From positions 10,423,501 through 10,487,500 of the forward strand of contig OZ005605.1 of assembly GCA_963930655.1 (NCBI GenBank): a stretch of 64,000 nt of DNA. The letters are read 5' to 3'. The position numbers were made by a program, and so were the translations under genes. Origin of the DNA: Myrica gale (Eukaryota > Streptophyta > Magnoliopsida > Fagales > Myricaceae). The notes below the pieces were generated by a model that did no database searches, was not told where the DNA came from, and saw only the letters and a list, made by a program, of their open reading frames with translations. This document shows positions 10,694 through 22,249 of this stretch, one piece after another; within the stretch, counting starts at the first letter, position 1, and the number at the start of each line of letters is the position of its first letter.

Positions 10694-11408
10694 CTGGAAT
10701 GACACACTGCATCGTTTCATGAACAAGCATGAATTTTTAAGCAAGCATGACATGACATGTGCATTGCATGAATTTTTCAAGAAGAAAGTTTATGCAATGA
10801 TTTTATGGAAAGAATATGAGAAGTTTTATGAAACGATAAGTTAAGATAAGGGGCACTGGTCGGTACCGTACCATCAAGGTGGACTCCCATACCGAAGGAC
10901 AAATGTGAGAAGGATGGGTGAATCCACGAGGCTGTGCAAACCACACTGAAGGACATTGAGAAGGTGTGGTGCCTCCAAGGGTCATGCCTAGCCACTGAAG
11001 GACATTGAGAAGGTGCGCTAGCTGACCGTATGTAAGGTCTCCAAGGGAATTCGGGGACGGTTCCGAAGGGAACGCACAACCCTGACTTCAGGGGTTAAAT
11101 GGAGCGAGCCCAAAAATAAGAAATATGAAATGATTATGAAAAGGCCAAGAGTGGCACAAGTATGAATAAGAAAGATTTGCAAGGGCCAAGGGCCGATTTA
11201 CCGATCAAGCATGAAAGAGATATTTTCAAGGGCCTGGGGCCAACTTCAAGCAAGAGCATATGCATATCCATGAGCATGCATGTGCATCACGAATCAAGTT
11301 TATTCTCTTTCATGATTATGCAAGTACAAGTCAAGAGCATGTTTTAAGTTTTATGTCTTCCCTTACTGAGTCTTTTTGACTCACGTTTTTAAAATTGTGT
11401 CATTCCAG
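10694..11408 (+). other. Conserved structured LTR module (B1 copy)
   Basis: Arms CTGGAATGACACA (10694-10706) and TGTGTCATTCCAG (11396-11408) differ from the A arms by a compensatory T-A to C-G change. The core, 10858-11094, has the hairpins CCCATAC/GATGGG, CCACAC/GTGTGG inside GAGGC/GCCTC, CTAGCCAC/GTGCGCTAG, GTTCC-GAAG-GGAAC and CCCTG-ACTT-CAGGG. TGAGTC-TTTTT-GACTCA follows at about 11367-11383. Confidence 0.8.
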
Positions 11409-11703
11409 ATGCCTCAGGTGAAGAGAGTCAGGAGGACTACCTGACCTAGAAGCCCAAGAATTTATGTTTCATACTTTTGATGATAGTGACTTGATCGTCA
11501 CTAACTGGCTTGTTATGTGATATATATATATGTTTTGTATGAACTTAATGAGAACCCTGATTATGTAAGATTAGCTCGAACCCCTCGCGATCCTGTACGT
11601 TTCCGCCGTAATCAAGTAAAAATATAAGTAAGAACGCTGGAGCCATCCGGGGGATAGCTCGCGGCTGTCACGGTCCCTGCGGGATGCCGTTCTGGGCGTG
11701 CCA

Positions 11704-12715
11704 ACTCTAGCTTTCGGGTGCTAGAGAATCTTACAAGTGCTTTCCTGAGCTCAACACTCAAACCCTTACAATTGATTTTTGGGCTCACCACTCATAACCC
11801 ACAAAGCTCGAGATATACCCTCTCTAAGCTTCTTCTTTAGTGAACAACCTCACTAAAGGAAACAACTCGCTTGATATAAAGATGAAGAATAAAACTCTCT
11901 CAAATAGTAGATATAAAATTGAAAGCTCTATCTCTTTATTCACACAAAGACAAGGATATGAAAGTGTGTTGTGTGAATGATATGAGAAATATAGAATAGG
12001 AAGGTTTAGAATATTTCTCAAGTAGTAGAAATGATATGTAATCGTTGGTTATTTGTTTAGGACGATATGAAGGTGTATTTATAGGCCACAAATGAAAACT
12101 AGCCTTTTGTAGCAGTTGGGAGTTGTCTGTTAAAATGAGCCGGTCGACCGCTTCAAGTTACTATTACCCAATGGTCATAATGTCAGATGTCTAAACGGCT
12201 CATTTCAGCCTTTTCAAAATTAACCGGTCGACCGCTCTATCAAGCGATCGAGTACCGATCGACCTCCTCAACTTAAACATGATCCGGTTGATTTAAAAAC
12301 TCGATTTTGACCAACTTAAAATACCCAATTTTAAAAGCTTACTTCCCATAAGCATATAAAAGGTTTTGGAGTATATTTTGGATGTTTTGAATCCATTAAA
12401 ATGTTTTAAATCTTCAAAACAAGTGGTAAAACAATTTATGCAAGTTTTGAAGAAATATACAAGTGTATGATTCAAATCCTTGTTAAAGATGAACTCTTAG
12501 AGTTACAAGGATTATCCTAACATCTTGAGTCTTCACTTTAAGAGCACTTCAAATTAAGGTGATGTTGCTTGATCGCTTCGTGCTCATTTTGGATCCGTTT
12601 TGCTTCACATCTCAATTACTTCTATTGTTATCATAAAAACATTGATTGTGACTAAGGCCAACATCAAGCACCTTAACAAGTCAAAGAGTTATTGCTGGCC
12701 CCCATAACGCCAACA
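11704..12715 (-). repeat. Probable Ty1/copia LTR, minus strand, cut by B1
   Basis: On the minus strand this begins TGTTGGCG at 12715, next to copia coding remnants at higher coordinates, and carries a TATA-like GGCCTATAAATA (12076-12086 region). It holds palindromes CCGGTCGACCG at about 12139 and 12224 and a related GATCGA cluster near 12245-12265. The left boundary is the B1 LTR end, so the remainder of this LTR would be left of B1. Assigned from position, TATA box and neighbour; no second LTR is visible. Confidence 0.45.
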
Positions 12716-13968
12716 GTTTCTTGCTACTCAACGTAATGGAGCCATTATTTAGCAAGAATGCATATCCAAAAATTGATTGCGCTTGTCTAAGTCACTGTTC
12801 CAATTGGCGTCACTATAGCAAACAAGCTACAAATCCAAACTCTGATAGTAGAGTACATAATCCATAGTACCACTTAGGTATCTAAAAAATCTCTTTGACT
12901 ACTTTTCATTGAGAGATTCAGGGGTTCGATTGAAATCTACTGACAAAGCCCACTACAAAATATATATCTGGCCGTGTACACATAATAGTGTACATCAGGC
13001 TGCCTACAACACTAGCATAGGTAACATGGGTCATCTTTGCTATACCATCTTAAGTCATGAGACTAATATCTTGGCATAAATTTTCATCTTTAGACACATG
13101 AGTGTCAACTGGTTTGCAGTCATACATCTGGAAGTGTTTAAGGACCTATTCAATATAGGTATTTGAGACAAACCCAAAAGTCTATTAGAGTGATCTCTAA
13201 AGATCTTTTACTCCCAGAATATAGTTCGTCTCACCCATATCCTTCATTTCAAAATTAAAGGATGGTAACTTTTTTGTGGTGACAATTATCTCCTTGTCAT
13301 TTTCAGATAGCAAGATGTCATTGACATACAACGACAAAATGTTAAAACTTTTATTGGACCGTTTGACGTAAACACACTAGTCTTCTTCGATCATGGTGAA
13401 CCCATTGAAAAGAATGGCAAAATGAAATCTAAGATATCACTGCCTGAATGATTGTTTCAGGCCATAAATGGACCTTTTGAGCTTGCAAACTTTGCACTCT
13501 AGTCCTTCAGCCACAAAACCAATAGGTTGATCCAGATAGCTCATCCAACTGGACATTAATAAAGTTTATCTTAACATCTAATTAAAAAATTTCTAAATCT
13601 AGTTTTGCAACAATAGCTAAATCTGGCGAATTGAGGTAAACAAACTACCTGTGAGAAGGTTTCCTCGTAGTCTACACCCTCTTGTTAGGTATATCCTTTC
13701 TATTGAACCATCTGTCTTACGATTGACCTTAAGAACCCATTTGTTCAATGACCTTTTGCCCAAGTGGCAGGTTATTCAAATCCCAGAGCTGGTTGATATT
13801 CACCGACTTCATTTCATCATTTATTTCTTTCATCCACTCATCTTTAGCAGAGGATGAGAGAGCCTCTTGTAGGCTCATCATCATCATACGCTTGAGTGTT
13901 GTAACTCCTCTTCTAGTTGTAATTTTATAGGCACATCGGAAAATCAAATGGGATTTCAGTATATGCAT
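12716..13968 (-). pseudogene. Ty1/copia RT-RNase H remnant, minus strand
   Basis: Decayed coding DNA read on the minus strand. Recognisable pieces are the region just before the RT (SSSAKDEWMKEINDEMKSV, about 13850-13880), a YVNDILLSEND catalytic-motif relative near 13320, and VVGSLMYTIMCTRPDIYFVVGFVSRF near 12930-13010, which is typical of copia pol (Tork/Tnt1-like by memory of the motif). It is heavily broken (many lesions) and old. No gag or integrase is recognisable to the right. Confidence 0.75.
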
Positions 13969-14551
13969 TCCTGAAATCGAATACTTGAAGTTGTTTCACG
14001 TACCCCAATCGTCAAAGCTCCAAAAATTCTTCTCGGTATTCAAGTTGATGTGGACATTTGAATTAATTGTCTTACTTTATTTGGATGGGGCTATATTTTG
14101 AGAGATTATGATTTTTCCAAAGTCATGCATAGCCAAAAGCAGCCGATCAGCAGTGACATGCCTCGTGAGAGAGTTTGGATACAAATCTTTGAAAATTGTC
14201 CTATTGCTGCAGAAATGGCAGTCTATTGCCACACGTTATGGATGCAAGCAAATCAAAGTCTGTTTTCCAATTACAGGGTGTTTAAAGTTCCACCTTATTT
14301 GAATCGGACAACTCTTTATCCTCCAGAGAAATGGACAATCGTTGCCTAATTTGAAAAGTCTTAAAAATTGAAAAGTCAATGAAAATCAAAACATATGCTA
14401 ATTTGAACAGTCTTTCTATTGAAGTCTTTACAACGGTAAATTAGAACAAAAATTACGGTGGACCAAATAATTTAGGTGTTACGAGATTGCCAGCAATGTG
14501 CTGTATTGACCACAATATCTTGAAATAGAGTGCATCCTAAGAATCTCGATA
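13969..14551. other. Unassigned stretch
   Basis: AT-rich DNA between the copia remnant and the first MULE-MITE. One plus-strand open stretch (14098-14349, 83 codons) has no motif I recognise and no supporting context. It may be decayed transposon or host DNA. Confidence 0.4.
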
Positions 14552-15040
14552 GACGAAATTGCAACAACCCTTGAGATGTTCAAAAGTTGTAATTAGGTCT
14601 CCGAAATGAAAAATAAACCATTTAGTCTCCTAAAGTAATGATTTCAAGAAACAGAGGCCCATCTATATACCGTTGACGTTAAATGCTGAAATGTGGAGAT
14701 TCTACTGAGTTTGAAATTTTGTGAAGAGAATGTGAGAGGTTGTTTGCGGGGATGGATAGAGCTTGACTGATGTGGCGTAAGTAGCTGATTTGGGCTACAT
14801 TGACGTTGTATTTGTTGGCTAATGCATTTAGATTGGTCAAGTGACGCTATTTGATTGGATTGATGTGCTATTAATTTGACATGTCAACATTTTTTGTTAA
14901 CAAATGGGGAAATGTTGGCAGAAGGGTCTCTTTTTCCAGCAATCATAACCTCAAGGAGCTCAATGGTTAATTTAATTTATTACCTCAAAGACCCAATTAT
15001 AACTTTCGAATATCTTAAGGGTCGTAAGTGCAATTTCACC
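14552..15040. mobile_element. Old MULE-type foldback MITE
   Basis: A 489-bp element whose ends are imperfect inverted repeats of roughly 100-115 bp (about three quarters matching by eye). Left arm starts GACGAAATTGCAACA, right arm ends with the complement of GGTGAAATTGCAC. Flanks ATCTCGATA (14543-14551) and ATTTCAATA (15041-15049) match at 7 of 9 positions. Both mismatches are C/T-type transitions, as expected of an ageing 9-bp target duplication. Nine-base duplications are the hallmark of Mutator-like elements. It carries no coding capacity that I can see. Confidence 0.65.
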
Positions 15041-15360
15041 ATTTCAATACGATCTCTAACATTAGCCAATCTTATACTCTAGGGCAAAGGACACTTGGCT
15101 TCATGAAGGAGAAAATATAAGACCTGCTGCAATCTTTGAAGACAGATTAACATAAGCCCGAGGATGTTCCCCTCAAAATTATGGAAAACGATCATTTATT
15201 GCAATGCGAAACCAATCCGAAAACAATGAATTTATCAGATACTTGATCTCTTTACAACTTCTTTACCCAAAGGGAATCATCAAAGTGATGGTAGTCACCA
15301 ACATGGCTGTCAGTAGAAATTTGTGACATACACCAAACTAAAAAGAGGTAATTTCAAATA
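15041..15360. other. Spacer between two MITEs
   Basis: About 320 bp of AT-rich DNA without a recognisable gene or repeat. Confidence 0.4.
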
Positions 15361-15753
15361 GGGATAAATACATTTTGCCCCCTTGTCTTTGAGGTCATTT
15401 ACACTTTGCACCCCGATGTTTTATTTTTGATACATTGGACCCATTATCTTCTACATTTTTGCAATCTAGACCCGTACCCGTTTTGGCCGTCTAAATTGAC
15501 GGATTTCGTCAACAGGTGAACCGGTCGACCTCTTCAAAGGTAACGTGAGAGGCATGACGAGCCGGTCGACCGGTGCATACAGCGGTCAACCAGTGCATTT
15601 GTTGACGAAATCCGTCAATTTAGACGGCAAATTGGGTACGGGGTCCACATTGCAAAAATGTGGAAGATAATGGGTTCAATGTATCAAAAATAAAACATCG
15701 GGATGCAAAGTGTAAATGACCCCAAAGACAAGGGGGCAAAGTGTATTTATCTC
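15361..15753. mobile_element. MULE-type foldback MITE with long TIRs
   Basis: A 393-bp element flanked by a perfect 9-bp duplication TTTCAAATA (15352-15360 and 15754-15762). The arms 15363-15513 and 15601-15751 are inverted repeats of about 151 bp with over 90% identity by eye (ends GGGATAAATACA and GAGATAAATACA). The 87-bp loop holds CCGGTCGACC-type palindromes resembling those in the copia LTR at about 12139 and 12224. It is non-coding and could fold into a very long hairpin if transcribed, a typical source of small RNA. Confidence 0.85.
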
Positions 15754-16318
15754 TTTCAAATACAACAAGAAAATATTGTAAAGCATTAGTTTCGTTATAA
15801 TGTTATCAAATAAAATTTGAATAGACACGTATCCCTCAAGTTTCTCCAAGTGGAAGCAAATCGCTGTGTGAACTTGTCTAATTTCTTTTCAATGCCTTTG
15901 TGCTGTGTACAAAAGAGTACTCTAACAACACAATATTCTTCAATGAAGTCATTCTCGATGGTAATGGGGAGAGAGAAAGAGGAAAGATAAATGTTGAAGT
16001 AGACTTCAACAACCAACAGTCTCCAAATAACATTGGTGCTAAGGTAGACATTGGTCTAATTCAACACCAATGTCTACACCAGTACATTTGACCGATCAGC
16101 CAATCATATGTCTTCCTTGAGATGTCCTTTGCCCAAGATATAAGATTGGCAGTTAGCTCCCTTATTTGGAGTCAGCTACCTACTTTATAAAAATATGATG
16201 AAAAGTGCAGTCAGGAGGTGCATAGTTAGTGGCACAGACCAAGAGATAGAACAATAATCCTGGTGCTTTTCCAGTGCACAAACCAATTACTCATTCTATT
16301 TCAAGAGAACGTAAAAAA
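15754..16318. other. Unassigned stretch left of the Sirevirus-like element
   Basis: AT-rich DNA with a perfect 10-bp hairpin (TAGACATTGG / CCAATGTCTA, near 16046-16077). If the primer-site-like sequence at 16319 is real, part of this could be a decayed 5' LTR, but I see no similarity to the putative 3' LTR at 49721. Confidence 0.35.
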
Positions 16319-16339
16319 TTGGTATTAGAGCCAGCTATG

Positions 16340-17160
16340 GTTGACTAACATTTGGAGAGTTTAGAACTTGAAGGAAAACTTTTCTATCTACAAAGGACCT
16401 AAACTGATTTGGGTACCAAAAATCAAGAAGTGATTCTTTTTTGCCGGAGTGCTTGAAGTCTACCGAAGTCGAGAAATATTGGGTTCTTAATAGTAGATGC
16501 TTCAAGCATATGACAGGGGATAAGAGTTGGTTCAAGTCTCTTAGCCCAAAAGAAAAAGGATCAGTTACATTTGGTGATAACGGAAATGAAAAGATTCTTT
16601 GTATTGAAAATGTTGGTATGACCCATAATCCTACTATTGAACATGTTCTATTTGTTGATGGGTTGAAACATAATTTGTTAAGCATCAGTCAATTTTGTGA
16701 TAAGGGAAACTGAGTTATATGTAAATCATCAATATGCATTGTTGAAAACATAAAAAACAAGAAAGTCTTATTTGTTGGACATCGACAAGAAAATGTATAT
16801 GTTGTTCACTTTGAGAATATATTTTCTAAAAAAGTAAATGTATTTTCTCTCTAAGTGACAAGGACAGTTGGCTATAGCATAGAAGACTTGCTAATGAAAG
16901 GATGAACCTTATTTCAAAATTAGCCAAAAAAAGACCTTGTTTCGGGTTTACCTAACCTTGTTTATGAAAAAGATAAGATTTGTGCAGCTTGTCAAAAAGA
17001 CAAACAAACTAGAACATCTTTTAAGCCTAAAAACATTGTGTCCACCTCTAGTCCACTTCAACTTCTACAAATAGACTTTTGGTCCCACCGAAACGTCAAG
17101 CTTGAGTTGCAAACAATATGGCTTTGTTGTGGATTTACATTGGTACTTTTCTTAGCTCAT
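16340..17160 (+). pseudogene. Sirevirus-like protease and pre-integrase region (fossil)
   Basis: Contains a protease-like stretch (WVLNSRCFKHMTGDKSWF, near 16480-16535, then VTFGDNG) and a pre-integrase zinc-finger region (ACQKDKQTRTSF near 16985). The plain order matches copia pol. Broken by several lesions. Confidence 0.75.
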
Positions 17161-17164
17161 AAGG

Positions 17165-17913
17165 GTGAGCTTTGATGCATTTGAAAAACTAAGTAAGAAG
17201 ATTCAAAATGAAAAAGGTTTTGCTATTTCTAGCATAGGTAGTGACCATGAAAAAGAATTTGAAAACCCTTCACTTGCAAAATTCTGTTATAATTTTGGTA
17301 TAAACCATAACTTCTCTGCTCCTAAGACTCCTCAACAAAACGAGATTGTTGAGAGGAAGAGTAGGAATTTTGAAGAGATGACGGGGACCATGCTTTGTGA
17401 AAATAACTTGCTAGACTATTTTTGGGCAGAAGCTATTAGCAATAGTTGCTAAGTCATGAAATGATGTATGATTAGGCTAATTCTTAAGAAAACTTCATAT
17501 GAGCTATGAAAAAAAAACCAAATATTGGTTATTTTCATGTGTTCGCTTGCAAGTGTTTTATTCTCAACAACAACAAAGACAACTTGGATAAGTTTGATAC
17601 GAAAGCTTATGAAGGTATATTTCTTGGTTATTCTATTTCCAGTAAACCTTATCGTGTATTTAATAAGAGAACTTTAGTTGTTGAAGAATCTATAAATGTG
17701 GTATTTGATGAATCTAACGTTTCTTTGAAAAAAAAAGATGAAGATGTTGTAGATCTTGATAAAGGTGGTGAGAAATCTGCTTTAAGTGAAATGAAAGAAT
17801 TTTTAAAACCACAAGAAAAAGATGAACAAGATCTTGAAGACGAAGAAACGCCTCAAAGCAACAACGGACTACCAAAGGCTTGGAAGTTTGTCAGAAATCA
17901 TCATATGAATTAA
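17165..17913 (+). pseudogene. Sirevirus-like integrase fossil
   Basis: Two open stretches hold the integrase core and its C-terminal side: SSIGSDHEKEFEN and NFSAPKTPQQNEIVERKSRNFEEM (17237-17380), then the copia-typical FHVFACKCFILNN and DTKAYEGIFLGYS (about 17530-17630). The tail is Glu/Asp/Lys-rich, as usual between IN and RT. Broken. Confidence 0.8.
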
Positions 17914-17989
17914 GTTGTTGGTAATGTTGAGAAAGATGTAAGAACTCGATCCTCTTATAATCAAGCTAATAATTATGCCTTACTTTCTC

Positions 17990-19480
17990 AAATTGAGCCA
18001 AAGAATATTTCTGAGACAAAAGATGATGAAAGTTGGATATATGCCATGAAGGATAAATTAAAACAGTTTGAGAAAAATCAGGTATGACATCTAGTTCCTA
18101 GACCCAAAGATCATCCAGTTATTGGTACTAAATGGGTTTTTCGAAAAAAAAAATTGATGAATCTAGGGTTTTGGTAAGGAACAAGGCAAGGTTAGTAGCC
18201 CAAGGTTATAATCAATAAGAGGGAATTAATTTTGATGAGAATCTATTCGTATGTTGCTTGCAATTGCTTGTTTTAAAGTTTTTAAATTATTTCAAATGGA
18301 CGTGAAATGTACTTTACTTCACAATTATCTTTTTGAAGAAGTGTATGTAGAACAACCTCCTGGATTTGAAGATGAAAAGCAGTCACACCATGTGTTTAAG
18401 CTTACAAAAGCATTATATGGCTTAAAGCAAGCACCTCGGGCATGGTATGAACGATTGAGTTCCTTCCTTATTCAAAATGGATTCTCACGAGGTATTATCG
18501 ATACCACTATCTTTATTGAGGAAAAGGATAATGATTTACGTATCGTTCAAATATATGTTGATGATATCATATTTGGTTCTACTAATGAGTCATTTTGTGA
18601 GGAATTTTACAATGTAATGAAAGGTGAATTCAAAATTAGTCTAATGGGAGAGTTGAACTACTTTCTCGAGCTTCAGTTAAGAAAAGTCATGATGACATCT
18701 TCATTAACCAAGCAAAGTACACAAGAGACATACTCAAAAGATTTAGGATGGAGAACTCGAAACCGATGAGTACACCAATAAGTCCATCAACCAAAATGGA
18801 TAAGGATGAAAAAGGTAAAGACATTGACCAAATGTGGTATGATTAGCTCTTTACTTTACCTTACTGTGAGTAGACCTGATATCATGTTTAGTGTGTGCAT
18901 GTGTGCGAGATATCAGTCTTACCCTAAGGAGTCTCAGATTCTTGTTTTTAAGAGGATATTTCGTTACCTTGTTGGCACACAAGATCCTGATTTGTTTTAT
19001 CTCAAAAGTGTTGAATTTAATTTGCAAGGATATTCAGATGCTAATTATGCTAGTTGCAAACTTGATAGAAAAAGCACTAGTGGTGCGTGTCAATTTCTTG
19101 GCCCATCTCTAGTGTCTTGGTTTTGTAAGAAACAAAATTATGTGGTTTTATCAACCACAGAGGCCGAGTATATTGTTGTTGGTAATTGTTGTACACAAAT
19201 ATTGTGGATGAAATAACAATTGGAAGATTTTCATTTTCATTTTTCTCTTATCCCGATTAAGTGTGACAACACGAGTGCCATAAAACCTTTCTAAAAATCC
19301 AATTCGGCTCTCTAGGACTAAACATATTGAGATCAAACATCATTTTCAACGTGATCATGCTAAAAAAATGTGACAATATTCTTGAGTCTGTAAGCACAAA
19401 TCTTCAACTTCCTGATATATTCACAGAACCTCTCAATGAGGATTGTTTATGCTTCATTCTTCAAGAGATCGGTATGTGTA
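17990..19480 (+). pseudogene. Sirevirus-like reverse transcriptase and RNase H fossil
   Basis: RT motifs: VEQPPGFEDEKQSHHVFKL, ALYGLKQAPRAWYERL (18400-18450) and IYVDDIIFGS (about 18552-18581). RNase H side: SRPDIMFSVCMCARYQ (about 18870), LQGYSDANYASCKLDRKSTSG and STTEAEYI (to about 19170). A weak pol terminus follows to about 19480. This is the best preserved part of the element, yet still broken at several places. Confidence 0.85.
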
Positions 19481-19489
19481 ATCCCCCCG

Positions 19490-20100
19490 AATGATTGATT
19501 TTTGATATGAATTGCATATTGTATCATTCTTGTGGCGATTGGACGTTATTTGAGGTAATTATATGTTTTCGTGCTTAATTGTAATGCATCATACATTTTC
19601 TAGTTGATAACATGTCATTTTACACATTTGCATGTCATGTGTCAAAACTTGAGTTCACTTCTGGACTTTCTTGACTGTTTTCTCTGTAATATGTATGTGT
19701 CGACATTATTCATCCATGTGTCAACACACTGGTTATCTTACAGAAAATGGTTAAGTGCCGACACATGTTTTCATATGTGTCGACACATAAGTCTTGTGCA
19801 TGTGCAATGTGCCGACACATGTTTCGAATGGACAATTTTTTTAAAGCATCAATTCAGTTGCTCTCATTAATGTCTCTTACTTTTAATGAGTCGACACTTG
19901 ATATACTTAACTCTCATAACCCTAAAATCACTTCTCAATCTCTTTCAAAAGCTACAGTGCCCTAAACCTCTCACGTTGCACCTCCTCTCGCCGCCGAACT
20001 CCCTCTCCCGTGCCCTAACCTCACCAAATCTCCATTCCTCCACCACAGAACTCCCTTTCCTCTTTCTCTCCTCCATATAATTTCCCACCTGTGCCTCCAA
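19490..20100 (+). other. Spacer between pol and envelope-like region, with GTGTCGACAC-type palindromes
   Basis: Non-coding. Between about 19697 and 19830 it carries GTGTCGACAT, GTGTCAACAC, GTGCCGACAC, GTGTCGACAC and GTGCCGACAC; the first two are separated by 11 bp, the next pair by 12. The spacing echoes the arrays in A LTRs. A pyrimidine-rich tract (CTCTCGCCGCCG...) covers about 19980-20080. Confidence 0.55.
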
Positions 20101-20388
20101 GAAGTCTAGTGGCCGACGCAATAGGGTCTTCTATCACGGTGAATCCTCTAGGCCGTGAAAGAGACAAAGAAGAGAAGAGGATGCTTTGGGTTCTTCAGAG
20201 ATGATTCCTTTCCATTCCAGACTCCAACATCACAGATTTCAAAATGACTTTCATCATTGAAAGGTAATCTCTGGCCGTTAGGTTCTGTTATCTTGGTTTA
20301 CGGAGAATGAATTCAATTTTCAGGAGTTATTTGATGCTCAGGGATGGTTAAATTTTATTAGTCTAAAATGTGACTCTTTTTGGTACAT
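20100..20388 (+). pseudogene. Envelope-like region, left half (fossil)
   Basis: Decayed coding-like DNA ending at the A2 insertion. It and the right half (from 45091) resemble the extra ORF carried downstream of pol by many Sireviruses (often called envelope-like; it overlaps the 'putative plant transposon protein' family). Assigned from position and residual motifs; broken. Confidence 0.4.
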
Positions 20389-20491
20389 TGTGAGATCCCG
20401 AATTTACTTATGTCATTGTATAGGAGAGAGAGATTTTGCTATGATTTTCCTCAGGATGTAGGTATGTTTTAATTGGTGATTTTTGAGGTAA

Positions 20492-20950
20492 GTGTCGACA
20501 CATTGGAACATAGTGTCGACACATTATACTAACACCCGAAAGTTTACCTTTTCCTGGAGACCAAAGTGAATTTTGACTAAGGGTTGTAAGTGTCGACACT
20601 TTGAGTCATAGTGTCGACACATTAGACTGATACCCGAGCGTTTATATCTTTCCGGAACTAGAGTGATTTTTACTAAGTGTTGGAAGTGTCGACACCTTGA
20701 GTGATGGTGTCGACACATCCAACTGAAACCCGAGAGTTCGCCTTTTTCCAGAACTCCCGTGGATTTTGACCAAGTGATGGAAGTGTCGACACCTTGAGTG
20801 ATGGTGTCGACACATCTAATTGAAACCCGAGAGTTTACATTTTTCCCACTATGGCTAAGTGTTGGAAGTGTCGACACCTTGAGTGATGGTGTCGACACAT
20901 CTTACTAAATATGTTGTAAGTGTCGACACCTTGAGTGATGGTGTCGACAC
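20492..20950. repeat. Paired GTGTCGACAC palindromes (A2 5' LTR)
   Basis: Same six-pair array as in A1, with the 11-bp within-pair spacer conserved. Confidence 0.9.
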
Positions 20951-21246
20951 ATATAACTACATTCCGGAATTTTACCGGTTTGAAATACGCGAGTTGAAAT
21001 TTTTGAAGTAGGGGGAGGGCAAACTTGTCTTTTCCCCAACCATTTTCACGCCTATTACTCTCTCCCCCTTTGCCGAACACTTCATTTTTCCCCTCTCTCT
21101 TCAGCCTTTTCATTTTCCCTTGCCCTAAGTCACCCACCCGAAAGAAGAAGAAGGAAGAAGGAGAGGAAGAAGGAGAAGAAGAAGAAGAAGAAAAGAAGGA
21201 GGAAGAGGAGAGAAGCGAGGTAAATCCTTGCTGGCCGAAAATCGTG

Positions 21247-21279
<33 letters not shown>

Positions 21280-22249
21280 TCTCTTCTTGTTTCTTTTGTT
21301 GGTTGGTTGTGGTTTGATGGTAATTTGTCTAAGTAGTGTTCTCCTTGTGATTCATGGATGTTTAGTGTGGATCTAGGTATGTTCAAGGTAGATCTTGTAA
21401 GTGTAGCATAGATTTTTACATGAGAACATGTGGAAAAATGACTAGATCTGAAATGAGGGTTCAAGAGAAATTGGTTATATGCTCTAGGTGTTTGATAAAA
21501 GGCCTAAGAGGGGATTGAAACCTAAGTTGAGCAAGTATGGCCGAATCTAGGGTTTGATGCATTAGATTGTGTATGTATGCTAGTGATATTGAGAACCACA
21601 AAGCCCTAAGTGTTAGGGATATGTTCAGATCTGGGAAAATAGGCAAGAGGACCAATAACGCACACTAGGTGTTTGGTAAACAGCCCAAGAGAAATGGGTA
21701 CATGCAATGGTGTTAACTTGATAATTATGGAACCCTGATTTGGTTGTAAACTTCGAGTTGAAGTTGTAAGTGGGAGGAAGGTGAGAGTATAGTTGTTGTT
21801 ATGAGATGTTAAGTTAGCCTTGGATGTTGGTTGTGACATGTTGGATGTTGGTTGTGACATGTAGAGATTCGGATTTTGGTTGTTGGAGATTGTTGTGATT
21901 TCTGGAGTTACATATGCAGATTTCAAGGCTGGAATAGAAAGTGTGTTTTGTTGCATTGGTGGTTATCTCTTGATATTTTAGTCCAATTTTACGGGGTTGG
22001 TCTTGGAATTTGTTTCAAGTTAAGAAAGAGAGCGTTTTAAGATAACTTGCATGTGAATTAGAGGTATGACGAATATGTTATGGTATGAAAAATTAGTGTG
22101 AGGGTCTATTAAAACAGATTCGTGTGAGTAATGTATTGATTACTATATACGTTTAGTGAACCTATGAATGACAATAGTACGGTTCATTGTAGGTAACGAG
22201 ACACTCGATACTCAAGCAAGCCTAAGGTAAGTGAAAATCTTTACAAACT

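Larger units (their letters stand above)
6811..11703 (+). mobile_element. Tekay/Del-type Ty3/gypsy element B1 (3' part)
   Basis: The right-hand remainder of a B-family element cut by A1: the accessory ORF without its first codons (6811-7601), a polypurine tract (about 7627-7641) and the 3' LTR (7642-11703). It matches B2 (25218-39033) throughout but is visibly more diverged than the two B2 LTRs are from each other, so it is the older insertion. Its gag-pol lies left of A1, outside the window. The LTR terminus here reads GCGTGCCA where other copies have GCGTGACA. Confidence 0.88.
7642..11703 (+). repeat. B1 3' LTR, 4.06 kb
   Basis: Starts TGTGAGACCCCGATTTTCTCC after the purine run AAGGAGGGGAGAA; ends near 11703. 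The same length, within a few bases, as both B2 LTRs (4062 and 4064 bp). Contains a GATAAG cluster (8106-8340), a 13-base C run (about 8720-8732), a TA microsatellite (about 10505-10532), the structured module (10694-11408) and the GC-rich terminal segment (CTCGCGGCTGTCACGG) shared with A and C LTRs. Many small antisense ORFs in it are recurrent only because the LTR is repeated. Confidence 0.9.

Noticed and set aside
14098-14349. 83-codon ORF as a possible host gene
   Set aside because: No recognisable motif, no promoter or splice context, between transposon remnants.
21025-21336. Plus-strand ORF with Lys/Glu and Leu/Ser runs in A2 LTR (also 42750-43061)
   Set aside because: Made of the GAAGAAG tract and the CT microsatellite; low-complexity artefact.
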